Below are positions 33,720-42,333 of a stretch of DNA of 64,000 nt, piece after piece. The position numbers and the translations under genes were made by a program. The DNA is taken from the NCBI GenBank assembly GCA_963738345.1, contig CAVTWI010000002.1, positions 6,014,001 through 6,078,000 on the forward strand, in the 5' to 3' direction. Origin of the DNA: Bog-159 sp963738345 (GTDB taxonomy: Bacteria; Acidobacteriota; Terriglobia; Bryobacterales; Bryobacteraceae). The notes beneath the pieces are model-generated. The model worked only from the letters and a program-made list of their open reading frames with translations. It was not told where the DNA came from and did no database searches. The first letter of the stretch is position 1. Each line of letters starts with the position of its first letter.

Positions 33720-36056
33720 ATGCGAGGCACGCGCTGGCTTATCCTGGTGGCGATCATCCTGCTGCTGGGGGGCGTGGCCGCGACCTACCGGCTCCAGAAA
33801 CGCGAATTACACGACGAGGCTCCGGCCAAACCGGCAGCCATGGCGCCGGAACTGAGTTCCACGGCGCAGGATTGGAGCTGGATAGAAACTTCCGAGCCGC
33901 CGGAACCCAGCCGCACGATCTGCCGCATCACCGCGAAGGACGTACGGCAAGCCAAGGATTCCAATCACGTCGAACTGGAGCAGGTGGAGTTGCGCATGCC
34001 CTCCATGCACACGGCCACTTACAACCTGGTGCATAGCGCGCGTGCCGAATACTATCAATCGCAGAAGCGGCTGTACTCGGATGGCGCAGTGGATATTACC
34101 CTGGCAGTGCCCAACGAGGGGCAACCCAAGCACACTCTGGTTTCGATCCATTCTTCGGGCGTGACGTTCGATAGCGGCACGGGCAGGGCGACTACAGACC
34201 GGCCCGCAACGTTCAAATTCGAAAACGGCGATGGCAAAGCCGTGGGTGCATCGTACGATCCCAGCACGCGCGAACTTAATTTGAATAGCCAGGCGGAATT
34301 GCATTGGGATCCGCCGGGGCCGCACGCCAAGCCTATGAAGATCGAAGCCGGGCAAGTGATCTACCGGGAAAATCTGGCTGGAATCTGGCTTACGCCGTGG
34401 GCCAAGCTTACTCGCGACAATACCGTGGTGGAAGCCGGCGAGACGGTGATCGCGCTCGAAGACGGCAAGATCCACCATGTGGATGCGCAGAAGGCGCACG
34501 GCACCGACTCTTATCCGAGCCGCAAGCTACAATACGCCGCCGATCATCTGACTGTGGATTATGGCGATACGGGGCAAGTGGAAAAGATCACGGGCGAAGG
34601 CAACGCGCGGCTGGTTTCCGATTCGCAAGGCTCGCAGGTGACCGCTACGGGCGATCGCGTGGAAATGCAATTCGCGCCCTACAACGGCGAGAGCACGCTG
34701 ACACAGGCTCTGGTGACGGGTCATGGATTTCTGCAATCGAAGCCACTAGCCACGCCGGGACACGATCCGGCGGAAACCCGCATTCTGCGGAGCGAGATCA
34801 TCCAAATGAAGATGCGTCCGGGTGGGCGGGAACTGGCCAGCCTGGAAACGCATGCTCCGAGCGAACTCGAGTTCATGCCCAACCTGGCGGTGCAACATCA
34901 CCGCAAATTCATTGGCGATCGCATGTGGATCAATTACGGGGAGCAAAACCGAATCCAGTCGTTCAGCTCGGTGAATTGCCGGACCATCAGCGATCCTAAC
35001 GCGGCGGAGCTGGCTAAGAAGCATCCGGTAACCACTACCGCCAGCAAGAATGTATCGGCGTGGTTCGATCCGAAGACCAGCCAGATGACGCGCATGGAGC
35101 AGTCGGAGGATTTTTCGTACGAGTCGGGCGACCGCAAGGCGCGCGCGGAGCGGGGCATTCTGGAACAGGTAGAGAATCGCATCACGCTGGATAAACACGC
35201 ACGCATGTGGGACTCGACCGGAAATACGAATGCCGATCACATCGTGCTGGACGAGAAGAGTGGGAACTTCACGGCCGAGGGGCATGTGAATTCGAGCCGC
35301 ATGCCGGATCAATCGAAGAAAAAGAGCGACTCCGCCATGTTGTCAGGCGACGAACCTTTACAAGCGGTGGCGCGCAAGATGACTTCGGCCAATCACAACA
35401 AACTGGTGCAATACGACGGCGATGCCGTATTGTGGCAAGGGGTGAACCGCATCCAGGCGGATCGGGTGGAGATCGATCGCGATAAACGTTCGATTGTGGC
35501 GGATGGTCACGTGGTGACGCAATCGCGCGAAGAAAAGAAGGCGGCCGGCCAAGCGGCAAGCGCGAACCCGTCGGCTGGCGGAACCCTGGCAGCCAAGCCG
35601 GATAGTTCCACAGTGGCGCCCGATGCTACGCCGTCTGTCTTCACCCTGGTGAAGGCTCCGCACATGGTTTACACGGACCAGGACCGTCTGGCGCATTACT
35701 CGGGCGGCGTCTTGCTGAACCGCGGCGGGCTGCAAATGAAAGCCAACGATCTGCGGTCGTGGCTGGCGGAGGAAGGCGCCGATGACCGGCTGCAGAAGGC
35801 TTTCGCCGACGGGGCTGTCGAGATCGTGCAGAGCGGACCGATTCGCACCCGGACCGGCACCAGCGAGCACGCGGAGTATTACACTGATGATGATAAGATC
35901 GTGCTGCGCGGCGGCGATCCGACCATGAACGACAGTATCCGCGGCAACACGCGAGGGACGGAGTTGACCTATTTTTCCAATGACGACCGGTTGCTCGTAA
36001 AGGGATCCGACGGCAAGCCTGCCATCAGCCATATCAAGCGCAAACACGCCCAATGA
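33720..36056 (+). CDS. LptC/LptA (OstA)-like LPS export protein, fused or expanded
   Basis: One N-terminal helix (WLILVAIILLLGGVAATYRL) anchors a 740-residue periplasmic protein. The region up to about 270 resembles LptC (ARAEYYQSQKRLYSDGAVDI, PSTRELNLNSQAELHWDP). The rest repeats OstA-type strands: LTVDYGDTGQVEKITGEGNA, NADHIVLDEKSGNFTAEGHV, NRIQADRVEIDRDKRSIVAD, ADGAVEIVQSGPIRTRTGTS, EYYTDDDKIVLRGGDPTMND. LptB is encoded next with a 4-bp overlap, confirming the LPS-transport context. At 778 residues it is far longer than LptC (about 190) or LptA (about 185), so it probably builds most of the periplasmic bridge alone. Confidence 0.85.
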   Translation: MRGTRWLILVAIILLLGGVAATYRLQKRELHDEAPAKPAAMAPELSSTAQDWSWIETSEPPEPSRTICRITAKDVRQAKDSNHVELEQVELRMPSMHTATYNLVHSARAEYYQSQKRLYSDGAVDITLAVPNEGQPKHTLVSIHSSGVTFDSGTGRATTDRPATFKFENGDGKAVGASYDPSTRELNLNSQAELHWDPPGPHAKPMKIEAGQVIYRENLAGIWLTPWAKLTRDNTVVEAGETVIALEDGKIHHVDAQKAHGTDSYPSRKLQYAADHLTVDYGDTGQVEKITGEGNARLVSDSQGSQVTATGDRVEMQFAPYNGESTLTQALVTGHGFLQSKPLATPGHDPAETRILRSEIIQMKMRPGGRELASLETHAPSELEFMPNLAVQHHRKFIGDRMWINYGEQNRIQSFSSVNCRTISDPNAAELAKKHPVTTTASKNVSAWFDPKTSQMTRMEQSEDFSYESGDRKARAERGILEQVENRITLDKHARMWDSTGNTNADHIVLDEKSGNFTAEGHVNSSRMPDQSKKKSDSAMLSGDEPLQAVARKMTSANHNKLVQYDGDAVLWQGVNRIQADRVEIDRDKRSIVADGHVVTQSREEKKAAGQAASANPSAGGTLAAKPDSSTVAPDATPSVFTLVKAPHMVYTDQDRLAHYSGGVLLNRGGLQMKANDLRSWLAEEGADDRLQKAFADGAVEIVQSGPIRTRTGTSEHAEYYTDDDKIVLRGGDPTMNDSIRGNTRGTELTYFSNDDRLLVKGSDGKPAISHIKRKHAQ

Positions 36057-36781
36057 GCAAACTGGAAACGCGCGAAATCTCGAAATCGTACCGTGGCCGT
36101 AAGGTGGTAGACGACGTCACGGTGAGTGTCGACGAGGGCGAAGTAGTCGGCCTGCTGGGCGCGAACGGCGCGGGAAAGACCACTTCGTTTTACATGATCG
36201 TAGGGCTGATCAGCCCCGATTCCGGCTGCGTTCTGGTGGATGGCGCCGACATTACCGCGCTGCCTATGTTTCAGCGCGCACGGAAGGGCATCAGCTATCT
36301 GCCACAGGAGGCCAGCGTATTCCGAAAGCTGACCGTTGACGAAAACCTGATGGCCATCCTGGAGACGCTCCCCCTGCGCAACCGGGAGCGGCGCGAGAGA
36401 TTGGACCGGTTGATCGAACAGTTGGGCCTGGAAAAGGTGAGGCGCAGCCAGGGCTACATGCTTTCCGGCGGCGAACGGCGGCGCGTGGAAATTGCCCGAT
36501 CGCTGGTGATCGAACCGAAGTTCCTGCTGCTCGACGAGCCCTTCTCGGGTATCGATCCCATACAGGTACTGGAGCTGCAGCGTATCGTCTTCGAGCTGAA
36601 GCGCACGGGAATCGGCATCCTGGTTACGGACCACAATGTGCGAGAGACGTTAGCGGTGACGGATCGCGCATACATCATCGATAACGGGCGCATTCTCCGC
36701 GCGGGTAGTCCGGAGGCGTTGGCGCGCGATCCGGAAGTGAGGCGCGTGTATTTAGGGGAATCGTTCAGCTTGCAGGCTTGA
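36053..36781 (+). CDS. lptB: LPS export ABC transporter ATPase LptB
   Basis: The product has Walker A GANGAGKTTSFYMI, the Q-loop region ISYLPQEASVFRKLTVDENL typical of LptB, the ABC signature LSGGERRRVEIARSL, Walker B FLLLDEPFSGIDP and the H-loop VTDHNVRETL. The length of 242 residues is normal. It overlaps the upstream LptC/LptA-like gene by ATGA. LptB powers extraction of LPS from the inner membrane with LptF/LptG, which are not in the window. Confidence 0.97.
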   Translation: MSKLETREISKSYRGRKVVDDVTVSVDEGEVVGLLGANGAGKTTSFYMIVGLISPDSGCVLVDGADITALPMFQRARKGISYLPQEASVFRKLTVDENLMAILETLPLRNRERRERLDRLIEQLGLEKVRRSQGYMLSGGERRRVEIARSLVIEPKFLLLDEPFSGIDPIQVLELQRIVFELKRTGIGILVTDHNVRETLAVTDRAYIIDNGRILRAGSPEALARDPEVRRVYLGESFSLQA

Positions 36782-36833
36782 GACGGCGAGCCGTTGATGC
36801 ACTCAGGCAGCTAACCTTGCGGTGAAGCTAACA

Positions 36834-36851
36834 ATATGTTAAATATATGTT
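36834..36851 (+). repeat. Direct repeat ATATGTT spaced by one helical turn
   Basis: ATATGTT occurs at 36834-36840 and 36845-36851, 11 bases apart, in the 170-base gap between lptB and hfq. Tandem sites in helical phase are typical of regulator binding. Nothing else of note is seen in the gap except CATAAT at 36933-36938 close to the hfq start. Confidence 0.4.
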
Positions 36852-36953
36852 CAAGTCGGACAAAACTTGATCCAACTGAGCTTGCGCCGCTCTCGTTCCC
36901 GAGCGATCCCGTGAGCCATGTCTTAATCTGCCCATAATAAGGAAGGCTTCCCA

Positions 36954-37253
36954 GTGGAATCTGCGAACCGTAAGCTCATTCGCCCGTCTTTAAACGAGAT
37001 CAAGGAGGCGATCGTGCCCCCACGCCGGCCCCCGCAGAAGAAGCCCGTACCACCCGACCAGACCAACGCCGAAAATTTTTATTATGTTAAGCAGATGACC
37101 TCGAAGACGCCCATGGTTTTTGTGCTGAAGGACGGGGAGACGTTGAAGGGCGTAATCGAGTGGTACGACAAGTGTTGTTTGAAAGTAAATCGCACTGGCG
37201 AACCGAACGTGCTGCTGTACAAGCCGAACATCAAGTACATGTACAAGGAGTAG
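36954..37253 (+). CDS. hfq: RNA chaperone Hfq with N-terminal extension
   Basis: The C-terminal 65 residues form the Sm fold: NAENFYYVKQMTSKTPMVFV, LKDGETLKGVIEWYDKCCLK (Sm1) and PNVLLYKPNIKYMYKE (Sm2, with YK-H/N-x region modified). About 35 residues precede it (MESANRKLIRPSLNEIKEAI and a Pro/Lys-rich segment PRRPPQKKPVPP), which ordinary Hfq lacks. The start is GTG 36954 with AAGGAAGG upstream. The Sm2 motif ends NIKYM rather than the proteobacterial KHA, as in other acidobacterial Hfq-like proteins. Pairing of small RNAs with mRNAs is expected from the family. Confidence 0.85.
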   Translation: MESANRKLIRPSLNEIKEAIVPPRRPPQKKPVPPDQTNAENFYYVKQMTSKTPMVFVLKDGETLKGVIEWYDKCCLKVNRTGEPNVLLYKPNIKYMYKE

Positions 37254-37351
37254 CGCGGGGCCGCCGAGCCCTGCGCAGGTCTGCTTAAGCCCGCATCCCC
37301 AGCCGGTATTCGCGTCGTGCACCGGCTTCACGATACCGCCGCTGTTCTTCT

Positions 37352-37777
37352 TCAGTCTCCGGAATCAATCGGCGGGATAGCTGTCTTTTTACCGTGTTCA
37401 TCCAAAGCGACGAAGGTGAGGTAGGCGGAGCAGGTGTGCCGCTTCTGGCCGGTCATCAGGTCTTCGACCATCACCTTCACGCCGATTTCCATGGAAGTAC
37501 GGAAGACGCGATTCACCTGGGAGTGCAGCACGATCAACTGGCCGATGTGGATGGGGTGCAGGAAGTTCATGTGGTCGATAGACGCAGTGACCACGGGCTT
37601 GCGAGCGTGGCGCATGGCGGCCATGGCGCCGGCCAGATCGACCAGGTGCATGACTTTACCGCCGAGGACGTTCCCGAGGCCGTTGGCGTCGGTGGGCAGG
37701 GCCAGTTCGGAATACTCCGAAATGGACTCGCGCACCGGCTTTCCGGGGTGGGGGGAATCGGAATCCGGCGCGCTCAT
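37352..37777 (-). CDS. Hotdog-fold acyl-CoA thioesterase (YciA/BFIT type)
   Basis: The product has the YciA-type motif GNVLGGKVMHLVDLAGAMAA (with catalytic-region Asp), ASIDHMNFLHPIHIGQLIVL, and RTSMEIGVKVMVEDLMTGQK, then HTCSAYLTFVALDEHGK. The length of 141 residues fits a single hotdog domain. It hydrolyses acyl-CoA; chain length preference is unknown. Its first 4 bases overlap the stop of the Cys-rich gene upstream, so the two form an operon. Confidence 0.9.
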   Translation of the reverse strand: MSAPDSDSPHPGKPVRESISEYSELALPTDANGLGNVLGGKVMHLVDLAGAMAAMRHARKPVVTASIDHMNFLHPIHIGQLIVLHSQVNRVFRTSMEIGVKVMVEDLMTGQKRHTCSAYLTFVALDEHGKKTAIPPIDSGD

Positions 37778-38199
37778 GGGCGGACGGAGTCCTCTTTGCG
37801 CCGCAGGTAGCTGATGACGTAGGCCTGGGCCTGACGGGTGAGGCAGGCGTCCGGATGCGTGCTTCTGAAACCGGCTTCGGCGCGCGAATAGTCGAGCGGG
37901 CCGTGCGCGAAGGGCTGGTGATCTTTCTCCATTACCCAGTAGATGCGAACCAGGCCATCGCGGTCGTTAGAAATTCCGAAGCGGACGGCGTCGGGTCCTT
38001 CGGCTGGAAAGCGGGCGCACTTTTCGCGCGCGTATCCGAAATTGCAGCATTGGCGCAGGGTCTGGGTATCGGGCGACCAATCACCCGCACCGGCGGAGTG
38101 GCACATACCCGACCAGGGATCGCCCAACGGCACCGGGCTGGTCTGTTTGCCGGCGGCGTGTGGCAGGCGCTCAACCGGAAAGAAACAAGGACAAGCCAT
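37774..38199 (-). CDS. Cysteine-rich conserved hypothetical protein
   Basis: From ATG 38199 the product starts MACPCFFPVERLP and holds MCHSAGAGDW, QCCNFGYAREKCARFPAEGP and later ISNDRDGLVRIYWVMEKDHQ and PLDYSRAEAGFRSTHPDACL. The spaced Cys residues (C-x-C, C, C-C-x7-C) suggest metal or Fe-S binding. No signal peptide is present. A longer frame to 38397 is rejected because it crosses the divergent TPR gene. The family is not recognised. It lies upstream of and overlaps the thioesterase gene. Confidence 0.68.
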   Translation of the reverse strand: MACPCFFPVERLPHAAGKQTSPVPLGDPWSGMCHSAGAGDWSPDTQTLRQCCNFGYAREKCARFPAEGPDAVRFGISNDRDGLVRIYWVMEKDHQPFAHGPLDYSRAEAGFRSTHPDACLTRQAQAYVISYLRRKEDSVRP

Positions 38200-38223
38200 T
38201 GGCAGGTATGGTAACACAGGGGT

Positions 38224-38535
38224 ATGAACAACCGGCTGGAAGTGCTGAAGAACATGGTGGCGCAGAATCCGCAGGACAGTTTCTCGCGATATGGATTGGC
38301 GATGGAATATGCGAATTCGGGGGATCTGGAGGGTGCGATGCGGGAATACGAGGCGCTGCTGGCGGTAAATCCGAATTACTCGGCGGCCTATTATCACGGA
38401 GGGCAGACGTTGGAGAAGTTGGGTCGGCGGGAGGATGCGCGGAAGCTTTACGGGCAGGGGATTGAGGCGACCACTCGGATTGGGGATTTACATACCAGGA
38501 GCGAGATTCAGGCGGCCATGGATTTACTGGGTTGA
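38224..38535 (+). CDS. Small TPR protein
   Basis: The 103-residue product contains about two and a half tetratricopeptide repeats: LKNMVAQNPQDSFSRYGLAM, EYANSGDLEGAMREYEALLA, VNPNYSAAYYHGGQTLEKLG, REDARKLYGQGIEAT. There is no signal peptide. It probably serves as a protein-protein interaction module. It is divergent from the Cys-rich gene with only 24 bases between them and ends at a strong bidirectional terminator. Confidence 0.82.
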   Translation: MNNRLEVLKNMVAQNPQDSFSRYGLAMEYANSGDLEGAMREYEALLAVNPNYSAAYYHGGQTLEKLGRREDARKLYGQGIEATTRIGDLHTRSEIQAAMDLLG

Positions 38536-38553
38536 TTAAATTAGATTAGTGCA

Positions 38554-38586
38554 ACAAAAAAGGGGAGCCCGAAGGCTCCCCTTTTT
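38554..38586. terminator. Bidirectional rho-independent terminator
   Basis: GGGGAGCC-CGAA-GGCTCCCC is a perfect 8-bp stem with a four-base loop, flanked by a run of A on the left and TTTTT on the right. It can end both the rightward TPR gene and the leftward TonB receptor gene. Confidence 0.95.
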
Positions 38587-38623
38587 CGTTTAAACAGGCC
38601 TAGTGGCCAGTCAGATGGTTCAT

Positions 38624-41600
38624 CTAGAAGATGAATTTGAGCGCGAGTTGAATGCTTCGCGGGTTGCTCGAGAAAGCCTGAGACGGTTGCATGAAGATGC
38701 CCGCCTGGGGTTCCAGGAAGCTGTGCGAAGCGGTGCTGGTCTGGCCGATCGGAGCTACGTCATCAATGTAGCCGCCGACATACTGCGGATGGTTGAAGAT
38801 GTTCAAGAAGCGTGCGGAAAACTGCAACTTCTTTTCGCCTTCACCGAAGCTGAGCGATTTCGCCACTGTCATATCCACGTCGTTGATCGGGGGCAGTTGC
38901 GCGGTATTGCGGCCGCCGTTGGGCAGCGTGCCAGGGCCGGCTTCGATATAACGAGCATTGGGATTCTTGGCCAGATAAGCCACGGTATCGCCGTTGCTGT
39001 TCTTGAGTGCAGTCACGCCCGAGCCGACGTCTGCGCTTCCGGCGGGATTGATGATGGCGCGGTCGCCAGCGGAATCGCCGTTGAGGTTGCTATCGACGCC
39101 GCTCTGGACGTCAACCCAGGTTCCGCTCTGGTAGGTGTAGATGGGAACAAATTCCCAGTTCCCGACGATATTCTTCAGCATCCAGTTGGAGTGCTTAAAG
39201 TACGGCAGATCATACAACACCTGGAAGGTGAAGCGTTGGCGATGGTCGAGAGCGGAGTTGGAACGATCAAGCGCGAGGTTGCGGGCGTCTTCCGGACGGC
39301 GGGGCGTCAGGTAAGTGCTAAACACATCGGCTGTGGAATCGTCGATGCCGTGGCTCCAGGTGTAGGCTGCGTTGAACTGCAGGCCGTTCGAGAAGCGGCG
39401 GTTCAGAGAGTTCGCCCAACCGTGGTAGATCGAATTGCCCCAGGGCATGTAGGCGGTGATGAAGCTTTGGAAGCCGGCGTTAAGGAAGGCCGGGACTAAG
39501 TAGCCGCCGTTGTCGAAAGTATTCTCAAGGGTGGTCAAGTTACTGGACAAACCGTTGAGAGTTGCCTGGCTGGGCGCGGTGAGGAACGTGGGCAGAGCAT
39601 TCGAAGAATTCACGACGGACTGTTCGTCCAGGCGATCCTGAACCGACAGGTGAACGCTATGCGTGCCCAGATAGCGGCTCTCAACCGTATAGTCACCGTG
39701 GAACACGTGCTGTATGCCGATGTTCCATGAAGTGGTCTGCGGACGGACCTGCTTGGGGACGTAGCCGCCGGTATTGGCACGGGCATCCGCCTGGCTCAAG
39801 GTGCCGGCGCTGGCGTTCGGCGGAATTCCACCACCCGCCAGAAAACCGCCCTGATTCAGGCCCGCCACGTCAACGGTTTGCTGGTCTTGGGGAGGCAGAG
39901 TTAGCAAGCCTTGATTGTCATAGAGCACGTCATAGAACAATCCGAAGCCGGCCCGGATAGAGGTCCGGCCGCTGGTGCCCGGCGAATAGGCGATGCCGAT
40001 ACGGGGCATGATAGCGTTCTTCTGGGGCTGCGGTTCGTCGAAGGAGATCAGACCGGGAACGCTGGAAATCGAGTTCACCGTCTGGAGCCGTTCGCTATAA
40101 GGAACGGTCTGATATTCATAACGCACACCCAGATTCAAAGTGAAGTTGGGTTTGAGCTTCCAGCTATCATTGGCGAAGAAGCCAGTCAACACGCGGTCAC
40201 CATAATATTCGGCGCCGCCGGTGGTACGCTCAGCCAAATAGTCGGGGTTATAGTCAAACAGATAATCTGAGAGGTAGCTCCACTCGTAGTCGCCGCGCGA
40301 CCGCTGGGTAAAGAGCTGCGGAGAGATCTGTTTCCAACCATCGAAGCCGAACTTCAAGGTATGTGCGCCCTTGGTCCAGGTAAGGTTGTCGGTCAACTGA
40401 TACTGGTTCTGAATACCACCTTGGGGTGCGTTCGGATCGGGTCCGATTTCTACACCGAGTTCGAAGATGGTGATGTTCGGGAAGGCATCCAAGCCAGGGA
40501 ACTTCTGGTTGCCGACAGGGTAAACGTTGGAGTAGCGGTTGAAGCCCAGGCGGAATTCGTTCACAACCGAAGGCGAGAAGGTGTGGTACTCGGAAATGGT
40601 CGCCAGGTATGCGTTCGCCGGAACCGTCTGATAGAACGTCGACGGGAAGCCGGCCGTATCGATGAAGCCGGTGCGGTTCAGGATGAAGCGGCCGCGGAGA
40701 GAATCTTTTTGCGAGATATTGTAGTCCACGGAAGCGACGGAATATTCGCTATTGCTGAAACTGGGGGCGGTGACTCCCAGTAAACCGATTTCGACGGATT
40801 GGGCATTCGCGGTTTGATTGCCGAGGCTCTCATTGCCCGCGCCCACCAACGGATTGGCGCTATCGCCGCAAGCCGAAGGGGATGCCGCCGAAGAAGCAGT
40901 ACCGAGGTACTGCTTCAGGGCATTCAGATTGGTTTGGCTGATGCCGGGGATTCCGGCCAGGGTGGCGTAACCGGCCGAGGTCGGCGCGCAAGCCAAGCCT
41001 CCCGAGGCTACACTGCCCGTGGGCTGGTATTCGTAATCCACGAAAAAGAAGAGCTTGTTCTTCTTAATAGGACCGCCAAAGACGCCACCGAAACGGTTGC
41101 TGTCATATCGGGGATGAAGGGGATTGCCGTCCACCGCGTTTAGGTTATCAGCCGCATCAAGATGGCGGTTCAGGAGGTAGTCGTACAGGGCGCCGTGGAA
41201 CTGGTTGGTGCCGCTCTTAACCACCTGATTGAACTGACCGCCAGCGGAGTGTCCGAAGTCGGGGGTGAACTGGTTGGTAAGGAAGGTGAACTCAGCGACG
41301 GCATCGTTCGGGATGGTAACCAGAGGACCGGTTACGGCGCCGCTGTTGTTGTCGACACCTTCAATGGTGAAGTTGTTTTCGCGAGGACGCTGGCCGCCGA
41401 CGCTGGGGCCGGTGCCGACACCGACGCCGCCGCTCGAAGCCACACCTGGCGCCAGGAGCGAAAGGTTGATCACGCCCGAACCGCTCGAAGCGGTGGGCAG
41501 TTCGGCCATCTGCTGCGACTCGAAGGTGTTCTGCAATTGCGCCGTGGTCGTATCGATGGATGCGGCCTGGGCGCTGACTTCCACAGTTTCCACGCTCTTG

Positions 41601-41941
41601 CCGACTTGAAGGGTTGCGTTAGCGGTGGCTGTAACGTTTAGCTCGACCTTCACGCCTTTGAGTTCAGACTTGGTAAAGCCCGCGGCCGTAACCGTAACGG
41701 TGTAGGTTCCGGCGGGTAGGTTAATGATGTGGTATTCGCCAGCGGATTGCGAAGTAGTGGTGCTATCGATACCCGTAGCGTCATTGTGTGCGACCACAGT
41801 GGCGTTGGGTACGGTAGCTCCGCTGGCGTCGTAAACGGTACCGTTGAGGTTGCCGCTGACTAGCTGGGCAAAACCCGGTAGGCATCCGATGCCCAGGAAA
41901 GCGACCAATGCGCCTGTGACCAGGCTTGTCGTCAACTTCAT
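38624..41941 (-). CDS. Oar-like TonB-dependent receptor with carboxypeptidase-regulatory domain
   Basis: From ATG 41941 (AAAGGAG 6 bases upstream) a signal peptide (TTSLVTGALVAFLGIGCLPG) leads to a CarboxypepD_reg-like domain (LNGTVYDASGATVPNATVVA, YHIINLPAGTYTVTVTAAGF). A plug-like part (ENNFTIEGVDNNSGAVTGPL) and a long beta-barrel with Oar phrases (GAHTLKFGFDGWKQ, SWKLKPNFTLNLGVRYEYQT) follow, ending in a C-terminal Phe. The length is 1,105 residues with no frame break. Such proteins take up large substrates or act in surface contact; no clear TonB box is seen. Confidence 0.93.
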   Translation of the reverse strand: MKLTTSLVTGALVAFLGIGCLPGFAQLVSGNLNGTVYDASGATVPNATVVAHNDATGIDSTTTSQSAGEYHIINLPAGTYTVTVTAAGFTKSELKGVKVELNVTATANATLQVGKSVETVEVSAQAASIDTTTAQLQNTFESQQMAELPTASSGSGVINLSLLAPGVASSGGVGVGTGPSVGGQRPRENNFTIEGVDNNSGAVTGPLVTIPNDAVAEFTFLTNQFTPDFGHSAGGQFNQVVKSGTNQFHGALYDYLLNRHLDAADNLNAVDGNPLHPRYDSNRFGGVFGGPIKKNKLFFFVDYEYQPTGSVASGGLACAPTSAGYATLAGIPGISQTNLNALKQYLGTASSAASPSACGDSANPLVGAGNESLGNQTANAQSVEIGLLGVTAPSFSNSEYSVASVDYNISQKDSLRGRFILNRTGFIDTAGFPSTFYQTVPANAYLATISEYHTFSPSVVNEFRLGFNRYSNVYPVGNQKFPGLDAFPNITIFELGVEIGPDPNAPQGGIQNQYQLTDNLTWTKGAHTLKFGFDGWKQISPQLFTQRSRGDYEWSYLSDYLFDYNPDYLAERTTGGAEYYGDRVLTGFFANDSWKLKPNFTLNLGVRYEYQTVPYSERLQTVNSISSVPGLISFDEPQPQKNAIMPRIGIAYSPGTSGRTSIRAGFGLFYDVLYDNQGLLTLPPQDQQTVDVAGLNQGGFLAGGGIPPNASAGTLSQADARANTGGYVPKQVRPQTTSWNIGIQHVFHGDYTVESRYLGTHSVHLSVQDRLDEQSVVNSSNALPTFLTAPSQATLNGLSSNLTTLENTFDNGGYLVPAFLNAGFQSFITAYMPWGNSIYHGWANSLNRRFSNGLQFNAAYTWSHGIDDSTADVFSTYLTPRRPEDARNLALDRSNSALDHRQRFTFQVLYDLPYFKHSNWMLKNIVGNWEFVPIYTYQSGTWVDVQSGVDSNLNGDSAGDRAIINPAGSADVGSGVTALKNSNGDTVAYLAKNPNARYIEAGPGTLPNGGRNTAQLPPINDVDMTVAKSLSFGEGEKKLQFSARFLNIFNHPQYVGGYIDDVAPIGQTSTASHSFLEPQAGIFMQPSQAFSSNPRSIQLALKFIF

Positions 41942-42025
41942 GTATTCTCCTTTAAAAGTCTGTATTACAGTTCGAGCTGAGTGGGAACGAAATAGCACGT
42001 TCCTGGCCAAACGGATCCAGTTTGC

Positions 42026-42147
42026 AGCCTATTCAAAACAATAGGCTTGTCATCTACTTACGACACCGAGATCCGGTTCCACATAAAATCTGAATACGGT
42101 TTCCAGTAGAACCTGAATTAAGCCAGCCAGTATTATACCGGATTATA
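42026..42147 (-). promoter_or_regulatory. Tandem -10 boxes and leader hairpin of the TonB receptor gene
   Basis: On the minus strand TATAAT occurs twice, at 42147-42142 and 42137-42132, 10 bases apart. Downstream, AGCCTATT (42047-42040 as read) pairs perfectly with AATAGGCT (42033-42026) around a 6-base loop, giving an 8-bp hairpin in a leader of about 190 bases before the ATG at 41941. The rest of the 392-base gap up to the Rpn gene (42334) contains a G8 run (42229-42235 region) and no gene I can support. Confidence 0.5.
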
Positions 42148-42333
42148 AGGTCCGCATCATTAAATTTGGGGAAATCGATTTGACGATTCCGGGTCGAAAA
42201 TGGTAGCGCCCGTCATTGACTTTTTTCGGGGGGGGTAATGGCCTAGGAGTACTGGGAAGTAAGGCGATGGTGTTTGCTGAGATAACCCTCCTATTAACTC
42301 CACTCTCCTACCGACACATCTGTCGCCGCCTTC

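Noticed and set aside
36941..36951. Hairpin hiding the hfq ribosome binding site (GGAAG-G-CTTCC)
   Set aside because: The centre is a single base, too short for an RNA loop; a shorter stem would be unstable.
36782..36953. tRNA or other structured RNA gene in the lptB-hfq gap
   Set aside because: No cloverleaf, no CCA end and no GTTCGA-type arm could be found by eye.
38603..39499. 298-codon plus-strand frame opposite the end of the TonB receptor
   Set aside because: The receptor frame is continuous and conserved on the other strand, and this frame starts inside its 3' end without a promoter.
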